DNA of 64,000 bases from Xenorhabdus poinarii G6 (GTDB lineage Bacteria; Pseudomonadota; Gammaproteobacteria; Enterobacterales; Enterobacteriaceae). Position numbers and translations under genes: made by a program. The DNA lies in contig NZ_FO704551.1 of assembly GCF_000968175.1 (NCBI RefSeq), forward strand, positions 1,302,001 to 1,366,000, given 5' to 3'. A model generated the notes under the pieces. That model did not search any database. It had not been told where the DNA came from and saw nothing but the letters and a program-made list of their open reading frames with translations. This document shows positions 63,393 to 64,000 of this stretch, piece by piece. Every line of letters starts with the position of its first letter. The stretch's first letter is position 1.

Positions 63393-64000
63393 GTGGCAAA
63401 GGCAAAAACGCCGAAGCCCAAGACCTGTAAAATATGTTCTACTGAATTCACTCCATATCGTTCCAATCAAAAAGTCTGCTCAGTCAATTGTTCAATAAAA
63501 TTCGCGGCAATAGAGACCAAGCGTAAAGCTGAGAAAGCATTGCGTCGCCAGCGTTCTATTGAGCGCCAGGATCTGAAAGCTAGAAAAGAAAACCTGAAAT
63601 CACAATCTGACTGGGAGAAAGAGGCTCAGGCAGCGTTTAATAAATACATACGCGCCAGAGACCATGGTAAAGAGTGCATTAGTTGTGGCTGTGAATTGGT
63701 AGGGTCTAATAATTATCTGACTGGTAGCGCTATTGATGCTAGTCACTACAGGTCAAGAGGTTCGGCCTCACATCTCAGATTTAACGTTTTTAACGTCCAT
63801 TCATCATGTACCCGATGTAATCGCCAGCTCAGTGGTAACGTAGTTGAGTATCGCATCAGGCTCATCAAACGGATCGGTCTCAGCAAGGTTGAGGCTCTCG
63901 AATCAAACAATAAGCCGCGTAAATTCAATATCGAGTACCTAAAGCGGGTGAAAAAGATATTCACCCGCCGCGCCCGATATTACGAAAAGCGACGGAAACG
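63393..64000 (+). CDS. ninG: NinG (Rap) recombination endonuclease, cut by window end
   Basis: The frame starts with GTG at 63393 (MAKAKTPKPKTCKICSTEF) and is still open at the last base, about 202 codons. NinG of lambda is a Holliday-junction-directed endonuclease. The Cys-pairs CKIC, the central CISCGCELV, DASHYRSRGSASHLRFN and HSSCTRCNRQLSG fit the family. It follows ninB and two membrane peptides; the lysis and structural genes should follow outside. Confidence 0.9.
   Translation, partial: MAKAKTPKPKTCKICSTEFTPYRSNQKVCSVNCSIKFAAIETKRKAEKALRRQRSIERQDLKARKENLKSQSDWEKEAQAAFNKYIRARDHGKECISCGCELVGSNNYLTGSAIDASHYRSRGSASHLRFNVFNVHSSCTRCNRQLSGNVVEYRIRLIKRIGLSKVEALESNNKPRKFNIEYLKRVKKIFTRRARYYEKRRK

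Overview
The window looks like chromosome of an enterobacterium of the Morganellaceae, most likely Xenorhabdus or Photorhabdus. This is inferred from near-E. coli protein sequences and gene order in a moderately AT-rich genome, interrupted by AT-rich accessory DNA; no rRNA or tRNA gene is present to test it.

Layout. (1) 1-12.1 kb: lipid, division and cofactor genes in E. coli order: end of plsX, fabH-fabD-fabG-acpP-fabF, pabC, mltG, tmk, holB, a tatD-family gene, hinT, lpoB, thiK, nagZ. (2) 12.4-14.8 kb: ndh and a shortened ycfJ homologue. (3) 14.9-25.8 kb: an accessory island where E. coli has other genes. It holds decayed IS1-like and IS110-like transposases, two diverged copies of an unrecognised ~500-residue protein in inverted orientation, an Ig-like protein, a small lectin-like protein and a 1560-residue autotransporter. 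(4) 25.8-46.7 kb: a GNAT acetyltransferase, mfd, lolCDE, cobB, pepT, roxA, a HAD phosphatase, phoP-phoQ, mnmA-hflD-purB, rluE and icd. Three of these proteins have unexpected residues: PepT lacks its active-site Glu pair, PhoQ lacks the sensor acidic patch, and PhoP lacks the Pro after the receiver Lys. (5) 46.7-64 kb: the left and early part of a lambdoid prophage next to icd, a classic phage target.

The prophage reads int, xis, three DNA methyltransferases, ssb, recT and recE on the minus strand. These are followed by small early genes and by a CI (S24 family) / Cro-like switch. A nuclease-domain gene sits directly behind cI, where lambda carries rex. Rightwards are O-like and P-like replication genes with iterons inside O, an rdgC broken by an amber codon, DUF2591, MazG-like, ninB and ninG, which runs off the window. 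cII and cIII were not found.

The most interesting regulatory signal is a 34-nt element present once in each early leader transcript. The two copies differ at only two positions, and those positions form a base pair that changes from U-A to C-G. This points to a factor-independent (put-like) or nut-like antitermination RNA. The early promoters PL and PR, with about five related operators, can be placed by eye.
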